Positions 6,135 through 13,370 of a DNA stretch of 28,973 bases are shown in pieces. The notes below the pieces were generated by a model, which was given only the letters and a program-made list of their open reading frames with translations, did not search any database and was not told the origin of the DNA. The translations under genes were made by a program, and so were the position numbers. The DNA comes from Lactobacillaceae bacterium UBA639. Lineage in GTDB: Bacteria; Bacillota; Bacilli; Lactobacillales; Lactobacillaceae. The stretch is from assembly GCA_002299975.1 (NCBI GenBank), contig DBOT01000036.1, forward strand, positions 1-28,973, given 5' to 3'. Numbering within the stretch: position 1 is the stretch's first letter; each line of letters begins with the position of its first letter.

Positions 6135-8723
6135 TTAGTTGTGGTTCAGCCAGAAGAAGAAGAGGTGACGGTTCTTCTGATCAATCCGCTGGTTGACGAC
6201 GCTGACCAGGATCAGCATGGTTGCAATCAGCGAGTTCTTCTTCCGGTAGGCGATGTAACGCGGATACCAGACTGAAGCATACTTATCCTTGTACCGGCGT
6301 AGGCCCTGGAAGCCGTAGAGGTGATAGCCATACTCGTAGATGAAGTGAGCGGCCTTCTCCTCGATGAAGCTAAATTGGTACTCACCGACGTTGGACAGGG
6401 GTGCCATCCCCAGGTCAAAGTAGGTGTAGCCATTCTCCTGACCATACTGGTACATACTGATGAAGATCTTATCCATGATTCCAGATGGGGCATCCTTACT
6501 GTGCCGCATCAGGTCGATGGTCAGGATCTCCTTGCCCCCGGTCGGCATGAAGGTTGCAAAGGCGACCATCTTGCCATCCTTATCCCGCACAACACCGACC
6601 GGCGCCTGGTTGATGTAGTAGGGGTCAAAGAAACCGAGGGAGAAGCCCTTCTCGACCTGGGAGCCGAGCCAGCTGTCCGAAACCTTCTTCAGCTCAGCTA
6701 GTTGGTCATTAGAGAATGGTGGCTTTTCAACGGAAAAGGTGTAGCCTTCCCGGTCAAACTTGTGCATCAGGGCCCGTTGCGATCGCTGCTTCTTACCGGC
6801 TAGGGTGAAGTCAGCTAATTTAACCAGTCCTGTCTCACCGGTCTTGATGAAGTCGAAACCAAATTCGTGCAGGAGCATGGTGACCTCACTGGAGACCTCG
6901 TAGAAGACCAGCTGATAGTCGTACTTATCAGCGGTCCTGATAAATTGACGGAAGGCCGGACGCCAGGCGTCACGATTGCCGACCGGATCTCCCATGATTA
7001 CCAGGCGGTCGTTTTTCCGCCGGTACATGAAGAAGAGCTGGTCATGTTTGTCTTCTTGGTAGTAGTAAATGGCCTTGTCGCGTAAGAAAGCCAGGTGACT
7101 GGTGGATGAACCACCAAACTCGTCGATCACGGTCCGGACCCGGTCAGCGTCAAAGCTGTGAACGGCATTGAACGGGTCCCAGCCAGCGGTGAAGTAGCGG
7201 AGAACCAGGAACATCAAGAAGAGCCCCAGGATCAGGCCGATCAGTCCGGAGAACCAGATACTCTCACCGGGGAAGAAGAGAAAGTCGGGAATGTGGTGCT
7301 TGCTCGTGTACTGAGGTGCATTGATCACCCCGACGATCACATAGAGGACGAAACTGCCGGCAAAGATAGTGCCGTCCACCAGAAACTTACTGATGGAGTA
7401 CTGGAGCTTTTCCCGGTAGAGAACGTGCCGAGACATTAAAACCAGGAGTAAGACAATGACCAGGTAGATGGTCAAACTCAGGGTTCCGAGGTTCCAGATA
7501 GTGTTACCAATCCCAATCAACAGTAGAACAAGAGTTGGCCAGTAAGCCTTCTTGAGTTTAGCTTGGAGTCCCCGAGCACAGGCCAGCATGGCCACCGCGA
7601 AGAGGATGGTGGTCATCTGGTGCAGGAAGAAAAATGTGTACGGATACAGGCGCTGAATAATCTTGTTCTGACTGGTCAGGTCCGGTACTGAAGCGGTTAG
7701 CAGCATTAGGATCCCGGAGATGTACATGAAGGCGGTGATCAGGAAGTAGGCCGTCTTCCGCATCATCATCAGTGGCAGGCCATCGAAGAATTCGTTAACC
7801 TGTTGTGCCAGATTATGCAGGAACATAACCGCTGCCAGGATCAGGGGCACGATGTAGTAGAAGATCCGGAAAAGCAGCAGCCAGATAATAATGGTGGTCT
7901 GGGGAACGCCTAAAAGGGACAGTTCCATGATCATCATGACATCAAAGGATCCCAGGGCTCCTGGAATCATGGAGATAACCCCCAGTACCTGGGCAACAAC
8001 GTAGAGGGGCAGGACACTGATCAAGTTGTCCCGGACCCCAAGACACCAGCCGACCAGCAGGAAGAAGAGGGCGACAAAGAGCCACTCAAAGGTTGAACTG
8101 GTGACGATGAAGGCTTCGAGCTTAGGGGTGACGTCTTTGAAGACGTTACTGTTGTAGACCTGGGTGAAGAAGAAGACTACTGGGAAGTAGAGTCCCCCAC
8201 CAACCAGCCAGATGGCGTACTGGTTAAAGTGGCCACCGTCATGGAAGCCAAACATGATGATTAGGGCCAGCCAACACAGGACCGATAGCCCGGACAACAG
8301 GAAGATGGCGATCTTCGAGATGGCCAGCAGGATTTCCTTCTTGCTGGCGTTCTTCCGGTAAAAGTAGGCTCGCAGGGAGGATCCCAGCAGGCCCCCGAAA
8401 CCCGCAATGTTGGTTAGGGTGTTGGTGATCCACCCACAGCGAATGATGTAGGAACGCTTAAATTTCCCGGGTAATAATCGCGTCACCGCAAAGTCATAAC
8501 CGAGCATCGGAATGACGGCGATACAGCCGGCCACCATCAAGAGTAGGATCTTTTCCCACGAGAGTTCGGTGAGGCCGATACCGACCTTATGCCAATCAAC
8601 GGTTTTGAAGAAGCTGCCAAGGGCGTGAACGACGAAGATAACAACGGAGGTCACAAACAGCAGCTTGATGATTCGTGAATATTTTTCCCACCAGGATTCG
8701 AAACGCATACCTAGTGATTTCAT
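6135..8723 (-). CDS. mprF: Bifunctional lysylphosphatidylglycerol flippase/synthetase MprF
   Basis: 862-aa membrane protein that transfers lysine from Lys-tRNA to phosphatidylglycerol and flips the product outward. This lowers surface negative charge and protects against cationic antimicrobial peptides. The N-terminal half (about 15-510) is a run of hydrophobic helices matching the UPF0104/flippase region. The C-terminal half (about 525-840) is the DUF2156 GNAT-like synthase domain, with EKGFSLGFFD, DLMRH..PSGIMDKIF and YFDLGMAPLSNVG. Length matches full-length MprF, so both domains are present. The start ATG has AAGGAGGAG upstream. The transferred amino acid (Lys or Ala) is not decidable here. 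Confidence 0.94.
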   Translation of the reverse strand: MKSLGMRFESWWEKYSRIIKLLFVTSVVIFVVHALGSFFKTVDWHKVGIGLTELSWEKILLLMVAGCIAVIPMLGYDFAVTRLLPGKFKRSYIIRCGWITNTLTNIAGFGGLLGSSLRAYFYRKNASKKEILLAISKIAIFLLSGLSVLCWLALIIMFGFHDGGHFNQYAIWLVGGGLYFPVVFFFTQVYNSNVFKDVTPKLEAFIVTSSTFEWLFVALFFLLVGWCLGVRDNLISVLPLYVVAQVLGVISMIPGALGSFDVMMIMELSLLGVPQTTIIIWLLLFRIFYYIVPLILAAVMFLHNLAQQVNEFFDGLPLMMMRKTAYFLITAFMYISGILMLLTASVPDLTSQNKIIQRLYPYTFFFLHQMTTILFAVAMLACARGLQAKLKKAYWPTLVLLLIGIGNTIWNLGTLSLTIYLVIVLLLVLMSRHVLYREKLQYSISKFLVDGTIFAGSFVLYVIVGVINAPQYTSKHHIPDFLFFPGESIWFSGLIGLILGLFLMFLVLRYFTAGWDPFNAVHSFDADRVRTVIDEFGGSSTSHLAFLRDKAIYYYQEDKHDQLFFMYRRKNDRLVIMGDPVGNRDAWRPAFRQFIRTADKYDYQLVFYEVSSEVTMLLHEFGFDFIKTGETGLVKLADFTLAGKKQRSQRALMHKFDREGYTFSVEKPPFSNDQLAELKKVSDSWLGSQVEKGFSLGFFDPYYINQAPVGVVRDKDGKMVAFATFMPTGGKEILTIDLMRHSKDAPSGIMDKIFISMYQYGQENGYTYFDLGMAPLSNVGEYQFSFIEEKAAHFIYEYGYHLYGFQGLRRYKDKYASVWYPRYIAYRKKNSLIATMLILVSVVNQRIDQKNRHLFFFWLNHN

Positions 8724-8755
8724 TACAACTCCTCCTTAAAATAACTAGTACGAAC

Positions 8756-8761
8756 ATTATA
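8756..8761 (-). promoter_or_regulatory. mprF: Probable -10 box for mprF
   Basis: A perfect minus-strand TATAAT lies 33 nt upstream of the mprF start. No good -35 is seen at 16-18 bp; CGACAC at 14 bp is the nearest candidate. CACCTCCTTAAA just upstream of this box is complementary to the mprF ribosome binding site region. Confidence 0.45.
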
Positions 8762-8806
8762 AGCTATTTAAGGAGGTGTCGGGAGGGGCCAAAGGAAAAT
8801 TAGTAG

Positions 8807-8835
8807 TTGACGCTCGAATCAATTTCACGTATACT
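8807..8835 (+). promoter_or_regulatory. Promoter of tRNA-Asp
   Basis: TTGACG (8807-8812), exact 17-bp spacer and TATACT (8830-8835). This is a strong stable-RNA-type promoter 17 nt upstream of the mature tRNA. Confidence 0.85.
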
Positions 8836-8852
8836 CTTAGATGTTGTCAAAT

Positions 8853-8927
8853 GGTCCGTTGGTCTAGTTGGTTTAGGACGCATCCCTGTCACGGATGAGA
8901 TCACGAGTTCGAGTCTCGTACGGACCG
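8853..8927 (+). tRNA. tRNA-Asp(GTC)
   Basis: The acceptor stem GGTCCGT / ACGGACC closes with discriminator G at 8927. The anticodon stem is CATCC / GGATG with loop CTGTCAC, giving anticodon GTC (8888-8890). The T loop is GTTCGAGTC. CCA is not encoded. Confidence 0.97.
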
Positions 8928-8935
8928 TCGTTACG

Positions 8936-8964
8936 AAGTTGAGTCTGCTGACTCAACTTTTTTT
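8936..8964 (+). terminator. Terminator after tRNA-Asp
   Basis: A perfect 10-bp stem AAGTTGAGTC / GACTCAACTT with TGCT loop runs straight into a T-run. Only 12 nt separate it from the ribosome binding site of the next gene. Confidence 0.92.
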
Positions 8965-8992
8965 GTACGTAAAATTAGGAGGCAAACAATAT

Positions 8993-9868
8993 ATGGAAGC
9001 AAGTTGGCAGTACACTGGTGATGAGCCGATCAAGATCAAGAAGTTCCTGCAGTCGCTGGGAATGGGGCACCGGCTCTTCAATGACATTAAGAAGGGGGAG
9101 GGTGAGTTCTTGGTGGACCACCGCCCAGTTCGGCCAACCACTAAGATTCTGCCTAACCAGCCGCTGACGATCAAGGTGGCGCCAGAGCCCGTTGACCCAA
9201 CCGTAGCGGTGAGTCATGATCCACTGAAGATCGTCTACGAGGATGATAACTGGCTGGTGATCGATAAGCCGGCAGGGATGACCTCTATCCCAGGACCGAG
9301 TGTGGCTAATGGAACGGTCCTGAATCGGGTGGTCGGCTACCTGATTGACCACCATTCTCCTGATCAGCGTCCGCACCTGATTACCCGCCTTGACCGTGAT
9401 ACCGGTGGCCTGCTCCTGGTCGCCAAGCACCACGTGGCCTCCAGTATGATCAGTCAGCAGGTTCAGCAACACCGGATGCTGAAGGAGTATACGGCAATTG
9501 TAGGCGGTAACTTCACTACGGATCACGGAACGATTGATAAGCCAATTGCACGGGTGGCTGACCAGGCCCGGCGGGTGGTGGCTGACGATGGTCAAAACGC
9601 GCTGACCGAGTACTGGGTTGAAGAGCAGGGCAAGGACTGGGCCCGCGTGCGGGTGCGCCTACATACCGGTCGGACCCACCAAATCCGGGTGCACTTCGCA
9701 GCCATCGGTCATCCCTTGGTCGGTGACGCCCTCTATGATGGGGACACCAGTCGGGCTGCCCACCAGCTTTTGCACGCCAGTCGGCTGTCCTTCCTGGATC
9801 CCTTCACTAGGCGCCAACTGAGCTTCACTTCACCGCTGCCAGCAAGTTTTAACGATATTATGGCATAG
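8993..9868 (+). CDS. RluA/RluD-family RNA pseudouridine synthase
   Basis: 291-aa enzyme that isomerises specific uridines in rRNA or tRNA. The catalytic aspartate is Asp134 in TRLDRDTGG. Other family motifs are VIDKPAGM (about 89-96) and the C-terminal LHTGRTHQIRVH followed by HPLVGDALY. The N-terminal about 75 residues form a small S4-like segment. ATG at 8993 is chosen because AGGAGG (8977-8982) precedes it; the same frame is open upstream to 8807 only because it runs through the tRNA gene. There is no room for a normal promoter between the tRNA terminator and this gene, so readthrough from the tRNA-Asp promoter is likely. The target uridine is unknown. Confidence 0.92.
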   Translation: MEASWQYTGDEPIKIKKFLQSLGMGHRLFNDIKKGEGEFLVDHRPVRPTTKILPNQPLTIKVAPEPVDPTVAVSHDPLKIVYEDDNWLVIDKPAGMTSIPGPSVANGTVLNRVVGYLIDHHSPDQRPHLITRLDRDTGGLLLVAKHHVASSMISQQVQQHRMLKEYTAIVGGNFTTDHGTIDKPIARVADQARRVVADDGQNALTEYWVEEQGKDWARVRVRLHTGRTHQIRVHFAAIGHPLVGDALYDGDTSRAAHQLLHASRLSFLDPFTRRQLSFTSPLPASFNDIMA

Positions 9869-9869
9869 T

Positions 9870-9909
9870 AAAAGCAGCAGCCACTCTTCTCGAGCGACTG
9901 CTGCTTTTT
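9870..9909. terminator. Bidirectional terminator, pseudouridine synthase / DUF4811 gene
   Basis: AAAAGCAGCAG and CTGCTGCTTTTT form the base of a 17-bp stem (two mismatches, extended by CTC/GAG) with a TTCTC loop. Both flanks carry A/T runs between two convergent genes. Confidence 0.85.
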
Positions 9910-9921
9910 AGTTTAAATCAA

Positions 9922-10638
9922 TTATTTGAGCATAGCCCGGACCATCTTGGCTTGGAACTCCTGCTCGGCCTGCTGTGAGACCGTCTGAATCTGGGCAGCG
10001 GTCATGCGCGGGTTCTTGGTCATCGCGGCCTGAACCCGGCTAGTAACGTAGGCTTGGCCTTGCTGACGGGCCGCGGCTTGGGCCTGTTGACCGCCAGCGG
10101 ACTTTGCCTTGGCCTGCAGCTGCTTAGCCTGCTTGGTCGTCAGCAGGACATAGGTCCGTGGATATTCCAGTGTATTGGTACGCTTGACCAGGGTGCCGTC
10201 CATCCCGGACCAGGCATAGAGGAACTTGTAGAAGTTACTCTTGTAGCGCCAACGAGTGGTCGTAGTGACAAGTTGTGGATTAGTAACCTGCTTCCACTTT
10301 ATTTGGCTGTGGGTGTACTCGTTTGCCTGGGTGTGTTGGGGCTTAGCCTGATGTGGGCTGGTTTTGTAGATGTAGACGTCATCCTTACCACTAGTCCCAA
10401 CCGGCTGGTAGAGCGCCAGTGGCATTTGTGAATTAACCGGGTAGATCCGCCGGGTGGTGGTCGTGGTGACCTTGTGCATTCCAAAGTGGTGACTGTAGTT
10501 CAAGGTCATCAAGGCCGTCGAACCGACGAAGATCAGCCCGGTAATGGTAGCCAGGATGATCCGCCAGGTCCGTTGTTGAACGAACATCACACTGAGGAAG
10601 AAGAGGATGGCACCGAGGAAGGTTAGAATAATAACCAT
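9922..10638 (-). CDS. DUF4811-type membrane-anchored protein, partner of the DHA2 exporter
   Basis: 238 aa. Two hydrophobic helices at the N terminus (about 1-20 and 25-47) are followed by an extracytoplasmic domain rich in Thr, Gln and Lys and a Gln/Ala-rich helical tail. It looks like the DUF4811 proteins that in lactobacilli accompany LmrB-like exporters (from memory of the family; function unknown). The start codon overlaps the exporter stop by one base (TAATG), so the two are translationally coupled. An accessory or adaptor role for the exporter is inference. No catalytic motif is visible. Confidence 0.75.
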   Translation of the reverse strand: MVIILTFLGAILFFLSVMFVQQRTWRIILATITGLIFVGSTALMTLNYSHHFGMHKVTTTTTRRIYPVNSQMPLALYQPVGTSGKDDVYIYKTSPHQAKPQHTQANEYTHSQIKWKQVTNPQLVTTTTRWRYKSNFYKFLYAWSGMDGTLVKRTNTLEYPRTYVLLTTKQAKQLQAKAKSAGGQQAQAAARQQGQAYVTSRVQAAMTKNPRMTAAQIQTVSQQAEQEFQAKMVRAMLK

Positions 10639-12140
10639 TAGTTAACGCCTCCCTTATCATTGATAATGTCTTCGCTATCGATCCGTGGGTGAATTCCGTT
10701 ACCTGACGTGACAAAGAAAGTCAGGATCAGTCCAAGGGCAGCAAAGGCGATGGCAAACCAGAAGGCGGCGTGGTAGCCCATCAGGGTTGCGTCAAACATC
10801 TTGGCCTTGTATTGGAGTGGAGACTGTGCCAGCAGGGCATGGTGTGGCCGGTTACTGTTGGTAATGTTAGTCAGAACGGAGATCATAATGGCTGTCCCAA
10901 CTGAGGTAGCCACTTGCCGGATGGTGTTGTTAACTGCCGTCCCGTGTGAGATCAGCTGGTATGGCAGGGAGTTCATCCCGGCGGTGGTGACTGGCATCAT
11001 GACCATGGAGATCCCAAACATACGCACTGCGTAGAGGAAGACAATGTAGATGGTTGGGGTATCACGGGTGATGAAGGCAAAGGGCAGGGTACCGACGCAG
11101 AGGATAAACATCCCCGTGACGGCCAGGCGCTTAGCCCCGTAACGGTCGAAAAGGTTCCCGGTGATTGGACTCATGAACCCCATGAAGATTGCCCCGAAGA
11201 GTAGGGTCAGCCCAGAGTGGAAGGCTGACATGCCGTGGATAATCTGCAGGTAGAGTGGGATAACCAGTTCGACCCCGACCATCGCCATCATAACGATGGA
11301 ACTAAGGATGGTCGCCAGGGTAAACTCAGCACTCTCAAAGACCTTGAATTCCAGGAATGGTTCGTCGAGCTTGCCTTGCCGCCAAACCAGGATGGCAACG
11401 AGGATGGCCCCAATGATGATGGTTGAGATCACCACGGGATCAGTCCATCCTTTGTCACCAACGCTGGAGAAGCCGTAGAGCATGCTGCCGAAACCAAGGG
11501 TAGAGATAATAACAGAAAGCCAGTCCAGATGAGGATTCCGGTTTGGAATAACATTCTTAACAAAGAAGAAGCTGGCCAGGATAACGACGGCGGTGATTGG
11601 GACGATCATCCCGAAGAGCCACCGCCAGGAGAAGTTATCGATGACCCATCCGGAAAGGGTTGGGCCGATTGCAGGTGCCAGGCCGATTACCAGCCCGTTG
11701 ACCCCCATGGCGGCACCCCGCTTCTCAGGTGGGTAGATCGTCAGCATGATGTTCTGCATCAGTGGCATGTTGATGCCGACCCCAACCGCCTGGATGAGTC
11801 GTCCGGTGAGCAGGACCGCGAACGAAGGTGCCAGCCAGGACAGGATAGTCCCAACTTCAAAGATCGACATCGCAAGGATGAATAATAGCTTGGTGTTGAA
11901 ACGGCTGCTCAGGTAGGCACTGACCGGGATCATGATCCCGTTGACCATCAGGAAACCGGTGGTCAACCATTGAACGGTCGAAGTGCTGATGTTAAATGCA
12001 TTCATTAATGCGGGAAAAGCGGTTGATAGAATCGTTTGGTTTAAGATCGTACAAAAAGCCCCGATCAAAAGAACCAGGACCATTAGACCACGATTATAAG
12101 CCTTGCCAGTGATATCAACTGCTTGTTCGTCATGATTCAC
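10638..12140 (-). CDS. DHA2-family MFS multidrug exporter (LmrB-like)
   Basis: 500-aa, 14-helix drug:proton antiporter. Helix 1 has LNQTILSTAFPAL. Motif C is seen as GLAPAIGPTLSGWVID, followed by NFSWRWLFGMIVP. A degenerate motif A (LFDRYGAKRLA) appears in the second half. The start is GTG at 12140 with AGAGGT 8 nt upstream. It is first in a two-gene unit with the DUF4811 protein, divergent from a MerR-family regulator. Its promoter -35 lies inside the palindrome at 12199-12221, so repression or activation by that regulator is likely. Relatives export lincosamides or other hydrophobic drugs; the substrate here is not deducible. Confidence 0.9.
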   Translation of the reverse strand: MNHDEQAVDITGKAYNRGLMVLVLLIGAFCTILNQTILSTAFPALMNAFNISTSTVQWLTTGFLMVNGIMIPVSAYLSSRFNTKLLFILAMSIFEVGTILSWLAPSFAVLLTGRLIQAVGVGINMPLMQNIMLTIYPPEKRGAAMGVNGLVIGLAPAIGPTLSGWVIDNFSWRWLFGMIVPITAVVILASFFFVKNVIPNRNPHLDWLSVIISTLGFGSMLYGFSSVGDKGWTDPVVISTIIIGAILVAILVWRQGKLDEPFLEFKVFESAEFTLATILSSIVMMAMVGVELVIPLYLQIIHGMSAFHSGLTLLFGAIFMGFMSPITGNLFDRYGAKRLAVTGMFILCVGTLPFAFITRDTPTIYIVFLYAVRMFGISMVMMPVTTAGMNSLPYQLISHGTAVNNTIRQVATSVGTAIMISVLTNITNSNRPHHALLAQSPLQYKAKMFDATLMGYHAAFWFAIAFAALGLILTFFVTSGNGIHPRIDSEDIINDKGGVN

Positions 12141-12178
12141 AAGTAAAGACCTCTTTTCGCAAAATAAGTAATGTGAAG

Positions 12179-12207
12179 AATATAATACTATTTAATATCT
12201 TTGTCAA
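12179..12207 (-). promoter_or_regulatory. Promoter of the exporter/DUF4811 unit
   Basis: Minus-strand TTGACA (12202-12207), 17-bp spacer, TATATT (12179-12184). The -35 hexamer is one arm of the shared palindrome. Confidence 0.8.
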
Positions 12208-12221
12208 ATAATTTGACAAAG
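12199..12221. promoter_or_regulatory. Palindromic operator shared by two divergent promoters
   Basis: Perfect 10-bp arms CTTTGTCAAA and TTTGACAAAG are separated by TAA. The core TGTCAAATAATTTGACA also fits TGTNA-N7-TNACA, the published GlnR/TnrA box, which is itself bound by MerR-superfamily proteins. Both -35 hexamers (12202-12207 minus, 12213-12218 plus) are built from the arms. Confidence 0.8.
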
Positions 12222-12241
12222 AACTCAGATTAAATGATAAT
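12213..12241 (+). promoter_or_regulatory. Promoter of the MerR-family regulator
   Basis: TTGACA (12213-12218), 17-bp spacer, GATAAT (12236-12241). It mirrors the exporter promoter about the palindrome centre. Confidence 0.8.
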
Positions 12242-12266
12242 ATACTTCACAAATGGAGGAAAGTAT

Positions 12267-12716
12267 ATGGATGCATTAGGAAAACAGTTTCGTGAAATCT
12301 TCAAGAGTAATGATATCAAGATCGGGATGACAGAGCTGGCCAAGGTAACTGGGGTATCACCGAGCCAGCTTCGTTACTGGGAACGGAAGGGCTACATCCA
12401 CTCCCAACAGGATCAACAGAATAAAAACCACCACTTTAGCCTGCTGACGGCCTACCAGGTGCGGACGATTAAATTCTACCTGGATGAGGGGTACACTCTG
12501 CAGGTAGCTGCCCAGAAAGAACGAAAGCGGCGGGCACTTGGGAAGACCTTTCACCGTTTCCTTGAAGAGCGGATCAAGGGCATTAAGCAGGATGACGATG
12601 GGGATGGTCTGGTCATGCTCGGCCCCCTCGATGATGATCCCACGAAAGAGGTCTATGCCCGGGTCGAACAGGATGGTAAGACGACGTTGCACCTACGTAA
12701 GATCTCTGCTGACTAG
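12267..12716 (+). CDS. MerR-family transcriptional regulator
   Basis: 149-aa DNA-binding protein. The winged-helix HTH (about 19-60) contains MTELAKVTGVSPSQLRYWERKGYI, the MerR signature with an RYW variant. After it come a basic helix (QKERKRRALGKTFHRFLEE) and a short C-terminal region without obvious cysteine metal site or large ligand domain. ATG at 12267 has GGAGGA 6 nt upstream; an in-frame ATG at 12234 would overlap the -10 box. It is divergent from the DHA2 exporter and most likely controls it and itself through the palindrome at 12199-12221. The signal is unknown; the C terminus is too small for a BmrR-type drug pocket. Confidence 0.87.
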   Translation: MDALGKQFREIFKSNDIKIGMTELAKVTGVSPSQLRYWERKGYIHSQQDQQNKNHHFSLLTAYQVRTIKFYLDEGYTLQVAAQKERKRRALGKTFHRFLEERIKGIKQDDDGDGLVMLGPLDDDPTKEVYARVEQDGKTTLHLRKISAD

Positions 12717-12786
12717 TTAACCTCACCGGATTATTGTGGTATGGTGTAATTGAGCTTTTATTTTAATTATGAAAGGAACGAGTCTC

Positions 12787-13134
12787 GTGAGTGAAGAAGG
12801 ATTACATTATTCTGACCTGAGTGCTGAAGCTAAGGAGCACGCTTTGATGTCATTTATCAACTACTACATCAAGCAGTACCGGCGTGACAGCCTCGAAATT
12901 TTGGGCGCCAAGGTTTCTAACGGTGCCATGGGAACAATCAATGAAATACTTAATCTGAATAGTTTTATGGATCACAGCTCATTGGTTGCCGAAAGCTATC
13001 GTCTGTCCAAGAGCGCCTATGTTGAGATCATGAAACAACTCACTGACGTGCTCTACCATGAAGATGGTGAACCAGTTCTTGACTGGGACGTTGCTTGGGA
13101 AGACCAAGAAGAGCAACTGCCAAGCGAAGATTAA
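12787..13134 (+). CDS. Unrecognised 115-aa acidic protein upstream of RNase J
   Basis: I do not recognise this gene. The GTG at 12787 is chosen because AAAGGA lies about 9 nt upstream; the in-frame ATG at 12769 has no ribosome binding site. The protein is soluble and helix-rich: AEAKEHALMSFINYYIKQYRR, then VSNGAMGTINEILNLNSFM, then SKSAYVEIMKQLTDVLYHE. It ends in a strongly acidic tail with several Trp/Asp/Glu. No signal peptide, membrane segment or catalytic motif is visible. It sits where Bacillus carries rpoY ahead of rnjA, but it is longer, unlike RpoY, and separated from RNase J by a terminator. A weak extended -10 (TGGTGTAAT, 12742-12750) may drive it. Confidence 0.75.
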   Translation: MSEEGLHYSDLSAEAKEHALMSFINYYIKQYRRDSLEILGAKVSNGAMGTINEILNLNSFMDHSSLVAESYRLSKSAYVEIMKQLTDVLYHEDGEPVLDWDVAWEDQEEQLPSED

Positions 13135-13146
13135 CATTAAAATTTC

Positions 13147-13178
13147 AAAGACCGCGGAGTTGTTTCGCGGTCTTTTTT
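13147..13178 (+). terminator. Intrinsic terminator after the 115-aa protein gene
   Basis: A perfect 10-bp stem AAAGACCGCG / CGCGGTCTTT with a 9-nt loop and T6 tail. Confidence 0.92.
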
Positions 13179-13200
13179 ACTATCTTGGTTTTGGGACTTG

Positions 13201-13370
13201 TGGTAAAATAAGTGTAGTTTTACGTACGGATAAAATTAACCCAAAATAAGACAACTGAATAGTGATTAGCCGTCCTTGCCGACTCGCAAGCGGTTCTTTT
13301 GGTTTACTTATTTTCCGTTAGTATAGTCACGCTAATAAGCTAATAAAATAAAAAAGGAAAGAAAGGTATT
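13201..13370 (+). promoter_or_regulatory. Extended -10 promoter and long structured leader of RNase J
   Basis: TGGTAAAAT (13201-13209) is an extended -10 with no clear -35. The predicted leader is about 155 nt, long for this window. It holds a hairpin at 13268-13295: AGCCG / CGGTT and CTTGC / GCAAG helices with a TC bulge and CGACTC loop. Downstream come a weaker TTAG..CTAA hairpin and an A-rich stretch before AAAGGAAAGAAAGG. No known riboswitch class was recognised. Confidence 0.5.

Noticed and set aside
8807..8992. Open frame upstream of the pseudouridine synthase
   Set aside because: It runs through the tRNA-Asp gene and its terminator; the ATG at 8993 with AGGAGG is the start.
13058..13249. 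63-codon open frame after the 115-aa protein
   Set aside because: It overlaps that gene out of frame and includes the terminator at 13147-13178.
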